DNA from: CAWJLE01 sp963843645
Lineage (GTDB): Bacteria; Chloroflexota; Anaerolineae; DAOTYC01
Assembly (NCBI GenBank): GCA_963843645.1
Contig: CAWJLE010000001.1
Span: 806,001-870,000 of the forward strand
Direction: 5' to 3'
DNA length: 64,000 nucleotides
Part shown: positions 54,202 through 62,783 of the stretch, in pieces
Position numbering within the stretch: position 1 is the stretch's first letter
Layout: each line of letters begins with the position of its first letter
Made by a program: the position numbers and the translations under genes
The notes under the pieces: generated by a model
Seen by the model: only the letters and a program-made list of their open reading frames with translations
Databases searched by the model: none
What the model was told of the DNA's origin: nothing

Positions 54202-54240
54202 CTGAGACTTCCGAAGTCCCCAAAACTTCGGAAGTCTCAG
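54202..54240 (+). repeat. Dispersed hairpin, copy 5
   Basis: Perfect 16-bp stem (CTGAGACTTCCGAAGT and complement) with a seven-base loop CCCCAAA, nine bases after the MDR gene stop and 11 bases before the -35 of the racemase promoter. Confidence 0.92.
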
Positions 54241-54251
54241 CGCCATGTCGC

Positions 54252-54279
54252 TTGCCTTTGGCGCGGCTTTGTCTATACT
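54252..54279 (+). promoter_or_regulatory. Promoter of the racemase-like gene
   Basis: TTGCCT (54252-54257), 16-base spacer, TATACT (54274-54279), about 87 bases before the ATG. Confidence 0.55.
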
Positions 54280-54365
54280 TGCTCCGGTGCCCCAACCGCA
54301 AGGGCGGGCGCCGCCAAATCTGTCACCCACCCACAATTGCCGCTACGACCAGGGGAGAGCTCAAT

Positions 54366-55062
54366 ATGAAGACGATCGGGATCGTCGGAGGCATCGCGCC
54401 GGAATCCACCATCGAGTATTATCGCTTGATCATCGCCGCGTACCGCGAGCAGACCCAGGACGGAACCTACCCTCCCATCATCATCAACAGCATCGACATG
54501 AAGAAGATGCTCGATTTAATCGGAGCCAATGAGCTTGCGGCCGTCACCGGGTACCTGCTGGGCGAAGTCCAGAAGCTGGCGCGGGCCGGGGCCGAAGTAG
54601 GCTTTCTGGCCTCGAACACGCCCCACATCGTTTTCGATGAGATCCAGCGGCAGTCGTCCTTGCCGTTGGTGAGCATCGTGCGGGCGGCTTGCGCCACCGC
54701 CGAGTCGCTGGGGCTCCAGAAAGTGGGGCTCTTCGGAACCCGCTTCACGATGCAGGGCCGATTCTACCCGGAAGTGTTCGCACAGGCCGGAATTACGATG
54801 GTCACTCCTAAACTCGAAGACCAGACCTACATCCACGAAATCTATATGGGCGAAGCTGGTCCACGGCGTGTTCCGTGACGAAACACGGGCGAGATTGCTG
54901 GGCATCATGGAAGGCTTGAAGGAGAAAGACCACATTCAGGGCCTGGTGCTCGGGGGGACGGAGCTGCCGTTGATCTTACCGAATGCCACCTATGGCGGGA
55001 TCCCGTTCCTGGACACGACGAAGATTCACACCGACCGGGTCGTCGCCGAGGCGATGTCTTAA
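54366..55062 (+). CDS. Aspartate/glutamate racemase family protein, catalytic Cys missing, one frameshift
   Basis: About 231 residues. Start MKTIGIVGGIAPESTIEYYR is typical. The first catalytic position is SNTPHIVFDEI, with Thr where classical racemases have Cys (Thr is known in the L-Asp/Glu-specific subgroup). The second is GLVLGGTELPLIL, where the family has LGCTELP; Gly replaces the essential Cys. A frame change near 54853 joins IHEIYMGE to LVHGVFRDETRARLLG. Without either Cys it probably cannot racemise by the usual two-base mechanism, so it may be another isomerase, hydrolase or binding protein, if the sequence is right. Confidence 0.8.
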
Positions 55063-55125
55063 GGAGCGACGTCCTGGTACTGCGGGTGCGGGCCGCCTGG
55101 GGCCAGGCGGCCCGCACCCGCAAAA

Positions 55126-55930
55126 TCAAACGGGGAACGGCTGGCTGGCATTGCGGCGCAGATAGATCTGGTCCACGGCCGCCCGGTCAGGCAACGACAG
55201 AAGGAACAGCACGGACCGCGCGATATCGTCCGGCTGGAGCAGCAGCGAGCGCTGTTCGGCCAGGTCGGGGCGTCCGGCGCTCACCATGGGCGTATCGACG
55301 GCGCCGGGAAGAATCGCGCTGACGCGAATGCCGTATTCCTGGCTCTCCAGGGCCAGCACCTTGGTCAGGCCCATCAGCCCATGTTTGGTCGCGCAGTACG
55401 CGGACTGATTGGCGTATCCTCTCACTCCAGACGCGCTGGAAATATTGATGATGTAGCCGCTGCGCTGGGCCATCATGATCTTGACCGCTTCCCGGCAGCA
55501 CAAAAATGCGCCGCGCAGGTTGAGCGACAACGCAGCGTCCAGGTCCTCCGTAGTCGTCTCTACAAGCCGGACGGCCTGGGGGCTCATCGCGGCGTCGTTG
55601 ATCAAGATATCGAGGCGCCCGAAGCGATCCCGCAGGCGGGAGAACAGGGAAAGGACGTCCTGCTCCTGCGTCAGGTCCGCCGGGAGCCCGGTCGCACTTC
55701 CGCCGGCCGCGGTGATCTCGTCCACCACGACCGCGATCTCCGCCTCTCCCCGCGCCGCAATCGCCACGTGCGCCCCCACCGCGGGCAAGGGCATGGCTGA
55801 TCTTTCGCCCGATGCCGCGACTTCCGCCCGTGACCAGGGCCACTTGGCCGCGCAGATCGGGCACGATGGCCCACTGCAGGGCCGCTGAATTGCGCAACAG
55901 CTCCGCCGAAACGTTCTCAATTTGGGTCAT
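55126..55930 (-). CDS. Short-chain dehydrogenase/reductase, one frameshift
   Basis: About 268 residues. NAD(P)-binding VTGGSRGIGRKISHALA near residue 34, then after a frame change near 55785 GAHVAIAARGEAEI. Catalytic residues: Ser in INISSASGVRG and the YxxxK in AYCATKHGLM. The usual NNAG is NDAA here, a tolerated variant. It converts alcohols and ketones with an unknown substrate. It is convergent with the racemase-like gene. Confidence 0.88.
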
Positions 55931-55981
55931 TAATGCCTCCGCGCGACGATGATGTGGCAGCGACGAACGATGCGGACCGGT

Positions 55982-56227
55982 TCAGCAGAGGTCGACCCGC
56001 CGGGGCAGCGAGAAGCAGAACGCGGCGCCCTCGCCCTCCCGACCCTCGGCCCAAACGCGGCCTCCGTGTCGGGTGACGATACGCTGAACGATTGCCAGTC
56101 CCACGCCCGAGCCCTCGAACTGATCGAAAGAATGCAGCCGCTGAAAGACGCCGAACGGCTTTTCCCGGTAGGTCATGTCGAACCCGACGCCGTTGTCTTT
56201 CACGTAATGAACGTTTTCCGTCTCCAT
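55982..56227 (-). pseudogene. C-terminal ATPase fragment of a sensor histidine kinase
   Basis: 81 residues equal to the G1-F-G2 end of a PAS/phytochrome-type kinase ATP-binding domain: VKDNGVGFDMTYREKPFGVF, then FEGSGVGLAIVQRIVTRHGG and EGEGAAFCFSLP. The His-box, the N-box and all sensor domains are missing; upstream sequence to 56390 shows no continuation in any frame. So this is a 5'-truncated remnant, probably not functional. The large hairpin at 56391 sits just beyond its lost 5' side. Confidence 0.8.
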
Positions 56228-56390
56228 ACCGCCTCCTGCAGCTCGTCAGGCTCACGAGCGAGATGGCGAAACGGCAGAGTGAACTGCGACGGAGATCTCT
56301 GCGGTGTAATCGCGCCGCCCTGCTCTCGGTTGGCATTATAGCATCGTTAGCAGCGGGTGGAAAGAGGCACAGGGTCACGGGTGTATCCAA

Positions 56391-56454
56391 GGGTTACCTA
56401 CGTGGGCGAGGCAGCTGCCGGCTATCGAAAACGCCTCGCCCACGTAGGTGACCC
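56391..56454. repeat. Large hairpin with 22-bp stem
   Basis: Arms 56391-56412 and 56433-56454 pair over 22 bp with one G-T wobble; the core is CCTACGTGGGCGAGGC. The loop is 20 bases. It lies between the kinase remnant and the GntR promoter, 26 bases before the -35. It could terminate opposing transcription or be the scar of a lost element. Confidence 0.9.
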
Positions 56455-56480
56455 TGCAGGAATCTTTAAGCTGGAAACCA

Positions 56481-56509
56481 TTGACAAGTGTTGTCCGCCA
56501 TGATATACT
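56481..56509 (+). promoter_or_regulatory. Strong promoter of the GntR gene
   Basis: Perfect TTGACA (56481-56486), 17-base spacer, TATACT (56504-56509). The spacer contains TTGTCCGCCATGA, with imperfect symmetry that might serve the regulator itself. Confidence 0.75.
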
Positions 56510-56591
56510 TCTCTTGAAATTGGTCAGATCACTTAGCCACCAGATTACATTCCATTGCATACACAAAACAAATAAGGGGCAGGTCCTGGTT

Positions 56592-57273
56592 ATGGGACAG
56601 GTACTTCAGTCGGTACGACGGGACAGTCTGAAAGACCAAATCGTGCGGCAGCTGATCGAGCTGATCGTCAACAGAACTTTTGGCGCGGGAGAGCGTCTCC
56701 CCGCAGAGCGCGAGCTCGCTCAGCAGCTGAGCGTCAGTCGGGCAGCGGTGCGAGAAGCGGTCACGACTCTCGCCGCACGGGGATTCGTCGACATCCGGCA
56801 CGGCAGTGGCACGTTCGTGACCGATCCGCAGCAATGGAACAGCCTCGATCCCGTCGTCCTGCTTGCCAACGGGCAGGAGGCGGCATTTCGGGAGCTGCAT
56901 GCAGGCCCGAGAGTGCCTCGAGCCGACCGTGGCTGCCCTTGCCGCGGAGAATGCCACTCCGGAAGACGTCGCCGCGATGTGGGAGAGCGCCCATCTGGCG
57001 GACACGATCGAGGAACAGGTGCAGCTGGACATCGACTTTCACCTCAGCCTGGCCAAGGCGGCGCACAACCGGGTGCTGGCCCTCATGCTCCATTCGGTGC
57101 ACGAGCTGTTCCGTGAAATCAGCCTGGTCAACCTTGGCCGCGGCACACCGCCCGAGCACGTCATCTCGGGACATCGCGCCATCTTGCAGCGGGTCGTCGA
57201 GCACGACGTCGAGGGCGCGCGACAGCTCATGCAGGAGCATTTACAGGAGGTCAGGCGAGGGTTCATCGTCTGA
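56592..57273 (+). CDS. GntR family (FadR subfamily) regulator, one frameshift
   Basis: About 228 residues. The N-terminal winged helix-turn-helix has GERLPAERELAQQLSVSRAA and GFVDIRHGSGTFV; the C-terminal FCD domain has RECLEPTVAALAAENAT, the metal/ligand helix DIDFHLSLAKAAHNRVLALM and HRAILQRVVEHDVEGARQLM with His residues that bind metal and a carboxylate ligand. A frame change near 56900 links them. ATG 56592 begins MGQVLQSVRRDSLKDQIVRQ. It is directly upstream of the peptide importer, D-aminoacylase and aminotransferase genes, which it probably represses until the acid ligand appears. Confidence 0.88.
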
Positions 57274-57457
57274 TCCGCCTCTTCCCTTCGATCCCTCGCT
57301 CATCTCCTGATACCACAGGGTGATGAGGTCGAGCCCAACACCACCGTGCCCGTGCGCGCGTGAAAGGGGGTGGTGCAACTCGAGATTGGCTGCATTGCGG
57401 TTCCACCTGCAGGCTTGTGCCACACATATCGCACGTACGAAGGGAGAAAGGAACGCT

Positions 57458-59058
57458 ATGAGACTTCGCTCGCTGTCCATAATTTACGCCCTGTTCTTAG
57501 CACTGACCTTGACTCTGCCTGCTGTTGCTCAGACGCCCACGGCCGTCGGCGAGCCCAAAATGGGCGGGCAATTGCGTGTCTCGCTCCAAACCAGTCCCCC
57601 CTCGCTGGATGTGCAGAGCAATGCCAGCATGGCAACCCGCACAATCGGCATCCATATTTTTGAGCCGCTTGTGACGTATGGCGAAGACTTTCGATCGTCC
57701 CTGCACTGGCCGAAAACTGGAAGATTTCGGACGATGGAAAGACGTACACGTTCGCTCTGCGCAAGGGCGTCAAGTTCCACAATGGCAAAGAGATGACCTC
57801 CGACGACGTCATCGCCAGCATCGATCGCTTTATGAACGTCACCGTGCGCAAAGCCGCTTTTCAGCTCCTGGATTCATGGAAGGCAATCGATCCCTACACC
57901 GTCGAGCTGACGCTGAAGACTGCCAGCGGTTCGTTCATGGATGCAATGGCGTCTCCTTCCGGCGAGATGTCGATCATGCCGAAGGAAGTCGTGACCGGTA
58001 AGGACGCCGGCCAACTGAAGATCCCGGATGACATCATCGGCACCGGACCCTACAAGTTGGTGGATTTCAAGGCCGACCAGTACGTCAAGCTCACGCGATT
58101 CGCCGACTACACGCCCTGGTCTGGTCCGCGCAGTGGCCTCGGCGGCGGCAAGGTTGCCTACTTCGACGACATCGAGATGGACTTCGTGAAGGAAGTGGGA
58201 GCGCGTGTGGCAGGTCTGGAAGCCGGCGAGTCGGATTTTGCCGACGCAATCCCCTACACCGAGTTAGGGCGCCTGAGCGAGGAACCGGACATCCAGAGCA
58301 TCATCGTTAAGCCGTCGGATGCCGCTTATCTGTTGTTCAATCACCAGAACAAGCTGTCCGGCGACGTGAACTTCCGGCAGGCCGTACTGGCCGTCCTGGA
58401 CATGGACGCCATCGGCATGGCGATCACCACCGGGCAAAAGGATCTCTATCGGCTGAACCCGTGCATTTGGCCGCCGGAGTCGACCTGGTATTTCGAGAGC
58501 CAGCAGGCCACCGACCTGTACAACCAGAAGAACGTCGAGAAGGCCAAAGACCTGCTCAGCAAGTCCGGTTACAACGGTGAGACCGTGGTTCTGCTGACGA
58601 ACCGCGAATACGATTACATGTACAAGACGATCATGGCCACCGCCGACCAACTGCAAAAGAAGCTGGGCATGAACGTCAAGGTCGAGGTCATGGACTGGCC
58701 GGGCATGCGCGCCCGCTGGGAACAGGCGGATTCGTGGCAGATCAGCGTCACCGGGTATCAGAGCCCACGCCTCCTCTCGCCCGACGCCTGGGCCACGTTC
58801 TGGGCGTCCACCTCGTCCAGCCCCGAGCGCGCGGGTTACTCCAACCCGGCCATGGACAAGGCTTTCGAGGACCTCTCCAAGGCCATTACCCTCGATCAGC
58901 GCAAAGAGAAGGTCAAGGAAGTTCAGAAGGTCATGTACGAGACGCTTCCGCACATCAACACGGTCGAGTTCTTCCAGGTGCAGGCAGCTCGTGCCAACCT
59001 GGTAGACTACAAAGGCTGGTACGTGCCTCGCTTCTTCGGCGTCTGGCGCAACCAATAG
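57458..59058 (+). CDS. Peptide/nickel-type (SBP_bac_5) ABC substrate-binding protein, one frameshift
   Basis: About 533 residues. Signal peptide IIYALFLALTLTLPAVAQ without a lipobox Cys. SBP_bac_5 marks: GGQLRVSLQTSPPSLDVQ, LAENWKISDDGKTYTFALRK, GVKFHNGKEMTSDDVIASID and GTGPYKLVDFKADQYVKL. A frame change near 57690, probably a lost T in GACTTTCG, joins YGEDF to SIVPALAENW. AAAGGAA precedes ATG 57458. It binds peptides or similar amides and delivers them to the two permeases that follow. Dpp-type ATPase genes are not in the window. Confidence 0.9.
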
Positions 59059-59146
59059 GGTCTGTAAGTGGGGTGAGGAGCGCCAACCCGGGCTCCTCAC
59101 CCATCCGGCCCGTCGTCTCGCTCCCCGGGGTCCGGGAGGAAACCAG

Positions 59147-60091
59147 GTGATCCGTTACATTGCTCGAAGGTTCTTGGCCGTTCCACCGACGCTCTTGATC
59201 GTCGCCGTCTTGATTGCGTTGATGCTGGATTTCGTTCCCGGCGACCCGGCGGCGCTCATGCTGGGCGAAGAGGCCAGCGGCGAGGCAATCGCGGCCAAGC
59301 GCGTCGAGCTGGGGCTCGACCGCCCGATGCCGGTACGGCTGGGCAACTGGCTGTACCAGGCAGTCCAGGGCAACCTGGGTGAATCGTACTTTCTCAACGA
59401 GTCGGTGGCGGCAGCGATTCAGGAACGCTACTCAGTCACAATCAGCGTCGCCCTTTTCTCGTTGATCGTGGCAATCATCGCAGGCATAGCGACCGGGCTG
59501 GTGGCCAGCATTCGACAGGGCAGACCGGCCGATTGGCTGGCGATGACCCTGTCGCTCGTGGTATTGTCCATACCGGCCTTCTGGCTGGCTCTGAACCTCA
59601 TCTTTCTCTTCGCCGTGCAGCTTCACTGGCTGCCGGTCGGTGGGTTCGTGCCGTTGACTGAAAACCCGCTCGAATACTTCCGGCATCTGCTCCTGCCGTG
59701 TGTCAGCCTGGGTCTCGCCGAAGCCGCGGTCATCGCCCGCATGACCCGCACCAGCATGCTGGAGGTGCTGCGTGCAGATTACGTGCGGACTGCCCGCGCC
59801 AAAGGCCTGCGGGAACGTGTGGTGGTGCTGGGACACGCCATGAAGAACGCCTTAATCCCGATCGCGACGGCGGCCGGGATCAGCGCCGGCGTGCTGCTGG
59901 GCGGCAGCGTCGTGACCGAGACCGTCTACAATCTGCCCGGCGTCGGCCGGATGGTGGTCGAGGCCGTCCAGCGTCGAGATTATCCGGTGGTGCAAGGCGG
60001 CATCCTGGTCATCACTCTGACGTATCTGTTGATCAACCTCGCCGTCGATGTCCTCTATACGTGGATCGACCCGCGCATTCGGTACGATTGA
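59147..60091 (+). CDS. DppB-type ABC permease
   Basis: 314 residues, six membrane helices. N-terminus MIRYIARRFLAVPPTLLIVA is typical, with the EAA coupling loop RADYVRTARAKGLRERVVVL and the C-terminal YPVVQGGILVITLTYLLINL. It is the first permease of the peptide importer, 88 bp after the binding protein. GGAGGAAA precedes the GTG start at 59147. Intact. Confidence 0.94.
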   Translation: MIRYIARRFLAVPPTLLIVAVLIALMLDFVPGDPAALMLGEEASGEAIAAKRVELGLDRPMPVRLGNWLYQAVQGNLGESYFLNESVAAAIQERYSVTISVALFSLIVAIIAGIATGLVASIRQGRPADWLAMTLSLVVLSIPAFWLALNLIFLFAVQLHWLPVGGFVPLTENPLEYFRHLLLPCVSLGLAEAAVIARMTRTSMLEVLRADYVRTARAKGLRERVVVLGHAMKNALIPIATAAGISAGVLLGGSVVTETVYNLPGVGRMVVEAVQRRDYPVVQGGILVITLTYLLINLAVDVLYTWIDPRIRYD

Positions 60092-60103
60092 GGTCTCAAC
60101 CTT

Positions 60104-61015
60104 ATGGAGGAACGTTTGTCAGCTGAACGTCCGGTGCAACTCGGCCAAATTGAGCTCAACCCGCAACGATCCTACGAGCGAAGCCGGCTCATGGATGCCC
60201 TGCGCCGATTTCGCCAAAGCCGCTCAGCACAATTGGGCCTGATTCTCATTTCCACGCTGGTCATACTCTCTATTTTCGTTCCGATTGCGGCGCAGATGGA
60301 CTCAACCAACATCGACTATATGGCCATCCTGCAGCCGCCCAGTGCGCAACATCTCTTCGGCACAGACGACCTGGGACGCGACCTGTTGGCCCGCGTGCTC
60401 TACGGGACCCGTACATCCATTCTCGTGGGCGTCTTCGTGGCGTTGGGCACCGGGATCCTGGGGCTATTCCTCGGCGCCCTCGCGGGCTTCTACACCAGGC
60501 TGGACGGTCCGATCATGCGCGCCATGGACATCCTGATGGCCTTCCCGTCGATCTTGCTGGCTCTCGGGGTCGTGGCCGTTTTGGGTCCTCAACTGATCAA
60601 TATTATCATTGCCCTGGTCATTCCTTCCACGCCCCGCACCGCACGCGTCGTGCGGGGGGCGATCCTGTCGCTCAGGCAGCAAGAATTCGTGACCGCAGCG
60701 CGGGCAGTGGGAGCACCCGATGGACGAATCATCCTGCGCCACCTGTTGCCGAACTGTGTGTCGGTGCTGCTGGTGCAGCAGAGTTACATCCTGGCCCTCG
60801 CGATTCTGGTCGAAGCGACACTCAACTTTCTGGGCGTCGGCGTCCCTCCGGAGGTCGCCACACTCGGAGGCAGCATCAGCGACGCCCGGGCACACTTGCG
60901 TTACGCGCCCTGGATGTCCATGTTTCCGGGAATGTTCATTTCGATGCTCGTTTTCGGCTTCAACCTGCTGGGCGATGGCCTCCGCGACATTCTGGACCCG
61001 CGAATGAGACTGTGA
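60104..61015 (+). CDS. DppC-type ABC permease
   Basis: 303 residues. A 35-residue cytoplasmic N-terminus leads into six helices; FGTDDLGRDLLARVLYGTRT and the EAA-like VTAARAVGAPDGRIILRHLL, then NFLGVGVPPEVATLGGSISD, are DppC signatures. It follows DppB by 12 bp and precedes the D-aminoacylase by about 40 bp. Intact. Confidence 0.94.
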   Translation: MEERLSAERPVQLGQIELNPQRSYERSRLMDALRRFRQSRSAQLGLILISTLVILSIFVPIAAQMDSTNIDYMAILQPPSAQHLFGTDDLGRDLLARVLYGTRTSILVGVFVALGTGILGLFLGALAGFYTRLDGPIMRAMDILMAFPSILLALGVVAVLGPQLINIIIALVIPSTPRTARVVRGAILSLRQQEFVTAARAVGAPDGRIILRHLLPNCVSVLLVQQSYILALAILVEATLNFLGVGVPPEVATLGGSISDARAHLRYAPWMSMFPGMFISMLVFGFNLLGDGLRDILDPRMRL

Positions 61016-61056
61016 AATGCAATCCACTCTACTTACCTCGACAAGGACACATTGAC

Positions 61057-62706
61057 ATGGATTTCGATCTCGTTATTGGCAACGGCATCATCGTAGATGG
61101 AACAGGCGAGCCACGCTATCGCGGCAACGTGGGGATCAGCGGCGGACGAATTGCGGCCGTCACCGGCGAACCACTGTCCGGGGCGCGATTCATCGACGCC
61201 GAAGGATTGGTCGTGTCGCCCGGCTTCATCGACGTCCACTCCCACTCGGACTGGATCGTCCCATTGGCGGACCACGATCGGATTTTGGCTCCGTTTGTCC
61301 TGCAGGGGGTGACCACGATCGTCGGGGGAAACTGCGGAACTTCGCCATCGCCCGTCACCGACAGCTCAGTGCCGACCGTCGATCGGCTCTCCGCGGCCAT
61401 GCGCGGCCCCGGCCAGGATGCCTCGGACGGCAGTCGGCCTTACTTCGGCTGGCGAACGACCGCGGAGTACCTGGATCACCTCGAGCAGCAGGGCGTGCTG
61501 TTGAATACTGCCGTCCTCGCGGGACACGGCACCTTGCGCGCGGCAGTGTTGGGAGATCGCGCGGATGCGCCGGACTCGGAAGCGCTGAGCACGATGAAGA
61601 CCATGCTGCGGGGCGCGATGAACGATGGAGCGTTTGGAATGTCTGTAGGGTTGGCTTTCGTCCCCGGCGTATTCGCCCAGGACGAAGAGCTGGCCGCCTT
61701 GCTGAGCGTGCTCCGGGACTGCGACGGATTGTGGGCCATCCACGGCCACACTTACAGCTGGGTCTCGCCCTTCTACCCGTCAGCGCCGGGCTTGCCGCAC
61801 AATCAGCGGGACGTGCGACGCCACGTAAGCCTGGCGGCTGAGGCAGGCGTCAGATTGCAGCTCTCCCACATGCTGTTCAAGGGACGTCGAACCTGGCCGA
61901 CCTACCGAGATGTCCTGGGCGACATTGAGCGCGCCCGCGCGGCGGGGCTCGACGTCGCATTCGATGCCATCCCGTATCATTGGGGCAACAGCCTGGTCAA
62001 CGTGCTGTTCCCAGGTTGGTTCCTGGATGGATTCGACACCAAGATCGATGATCCGGCCGCGGTGGCCCGATTGCGCGAAGAAGTCGAGTGGACCGAGAAG
62101 GAAATCGGACGTGACTTCTGCGACATCACACTCCTGTGGGGCGGCGCTCCCGAGCTGCGCGAGCTGGAAGGCCTGGACGTCAGCGCCATCGCCCAGCGGA
62201 TGGGCGTGCCCGCCATAGATGCGTACATTCACATCGCGCGCGCCAGCCAGGGGAAGGCGCGTATTCGGACCGCGTCGTATTCGGGCGAGGAAGGCAAGTA
62301 CGAAGAGCCGCTGTGGGCGCTGCTGTCACATCCGCTGTGCTCGTTCGAGCTCGACACGATGTTGAGCGTCGATGGGGCTCGGAACCCCGCTTCGTACGGT
62401 GGATTCCCCCGGGTCCTGGGACGCTATAGCCGTGAACTGCAGCTGTTCCCGCTGGAGGACGCGGTGCGACGCTCCACGAAGCTGTCAGCCGAGCGCGTCG
62501 GGTTGAAGGACCTCGGCACACTCGAGGTCGGCAAGTGGGCAGACGTCGTGATCTTCAATCCTGATACCATCGCGGACAACACTTCGGTGGCGCATCCCGA
62601 CGCGGCTCCCACCGGCGTCGATACGGTGCTGATCTCCGGCGAGGTCGTGGCCCAAGACGGCCGAATGGTCAACCAGGGTCGCCACGGCCGAGTACTGAGA
62701 CATTAG
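61057..62706 (+). CDS. N-acyl-D-amino-acid deacylase / D-aminoacylase family
   Basis: 549 residues of the amidohydrolase superfamily. Zinc-binding site FIDVHSHSDW near residue 60; LQGVTTIVGGNCGTSPSPVT carries a conserved Cys ligand; later metal and substrate motifs are LQLSHMLFKG and GLDVAFDAIPYHWGNSLVNV. Length fits D-aminoacylases that cleave N-acyl-D-amino acids to free D-amino acids. ATG 61057 is preceded by AAGGA; an upstream in-frame ATG at 61012 overlaps dppC and is less likely. With the peptide importer and aminotransferase it forms a catabolic operon. Confidence 0.92.
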   Translation: MDFDLVIGNGIIVDGTGEPRYRGNVGISGGRIAAVTGEPLSGARFIDAEGLVVSPGFIDVHSHSDWIVPLADHDRILAPFVLQGVTTIVGGNCGTSPSPVTDSSVPTVDRLSAAMRGPGQDASDGSRPYFGWRTTAEYLDHLEQQGVLLNTAVLAGHGTLRAAVLGDRADAPDSEALSTMKTMLRGAMNDGAFGMSVGLAFVPGVFAQDEELAALLSVLRDCDGLWAIHGHTYSWVSPFYPSAPGLPHNQRDVRRHVSLAAEAGVRLQLSHMLFKGRRTWPTYRDVLGDIERARAAGLDVAFDAIPYHWGNSLVNVLFPGWFLDGFDTKIDDPAAVARLREEVEWTEKEIGRDFCDITLLWGGAPELRELEGLDVSAIAQRMGVPAIDAYIHIARASQGKARIRTASYSGEEGKYEEPLWALLSHPLCSFELDTMLSVDGARNPASYGGFPRVLGRYSRELQLFPLEDAVRRSTKLSAERVGLKDLGTLEVGKWADVVIFNPDTIADNTSVAHPDAAPTGVDTVLISGEVVAQDGRMVNQGRHGRVLRH

Positions 62707-62783
62707 TCGGGTCCGCTGCGCGCCATGCGGGCCAGAGCCGACCTGGGGCACGGTTTTCATCACAATCGATTGAGGAGAGGGTA

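Larger units (their letters stand above)
56228..56591. other. Intergenic region before the GntR gene
   Basis: 364 bases. It contains the 22-bp hairpin at 56391-56454 and the strong promoter at 56481-56509; the part before 56390 shows nothing recognisable. The leader between the promoter and the ATG is about 75 bases and AT-rich. Confidence 0.5.

Noticed and set aside
12793..54240. Dispersed hairpins as ordinary intrinsic terminators
   Set aside because: None of the five has a T-run, and one follows a proper terminator.
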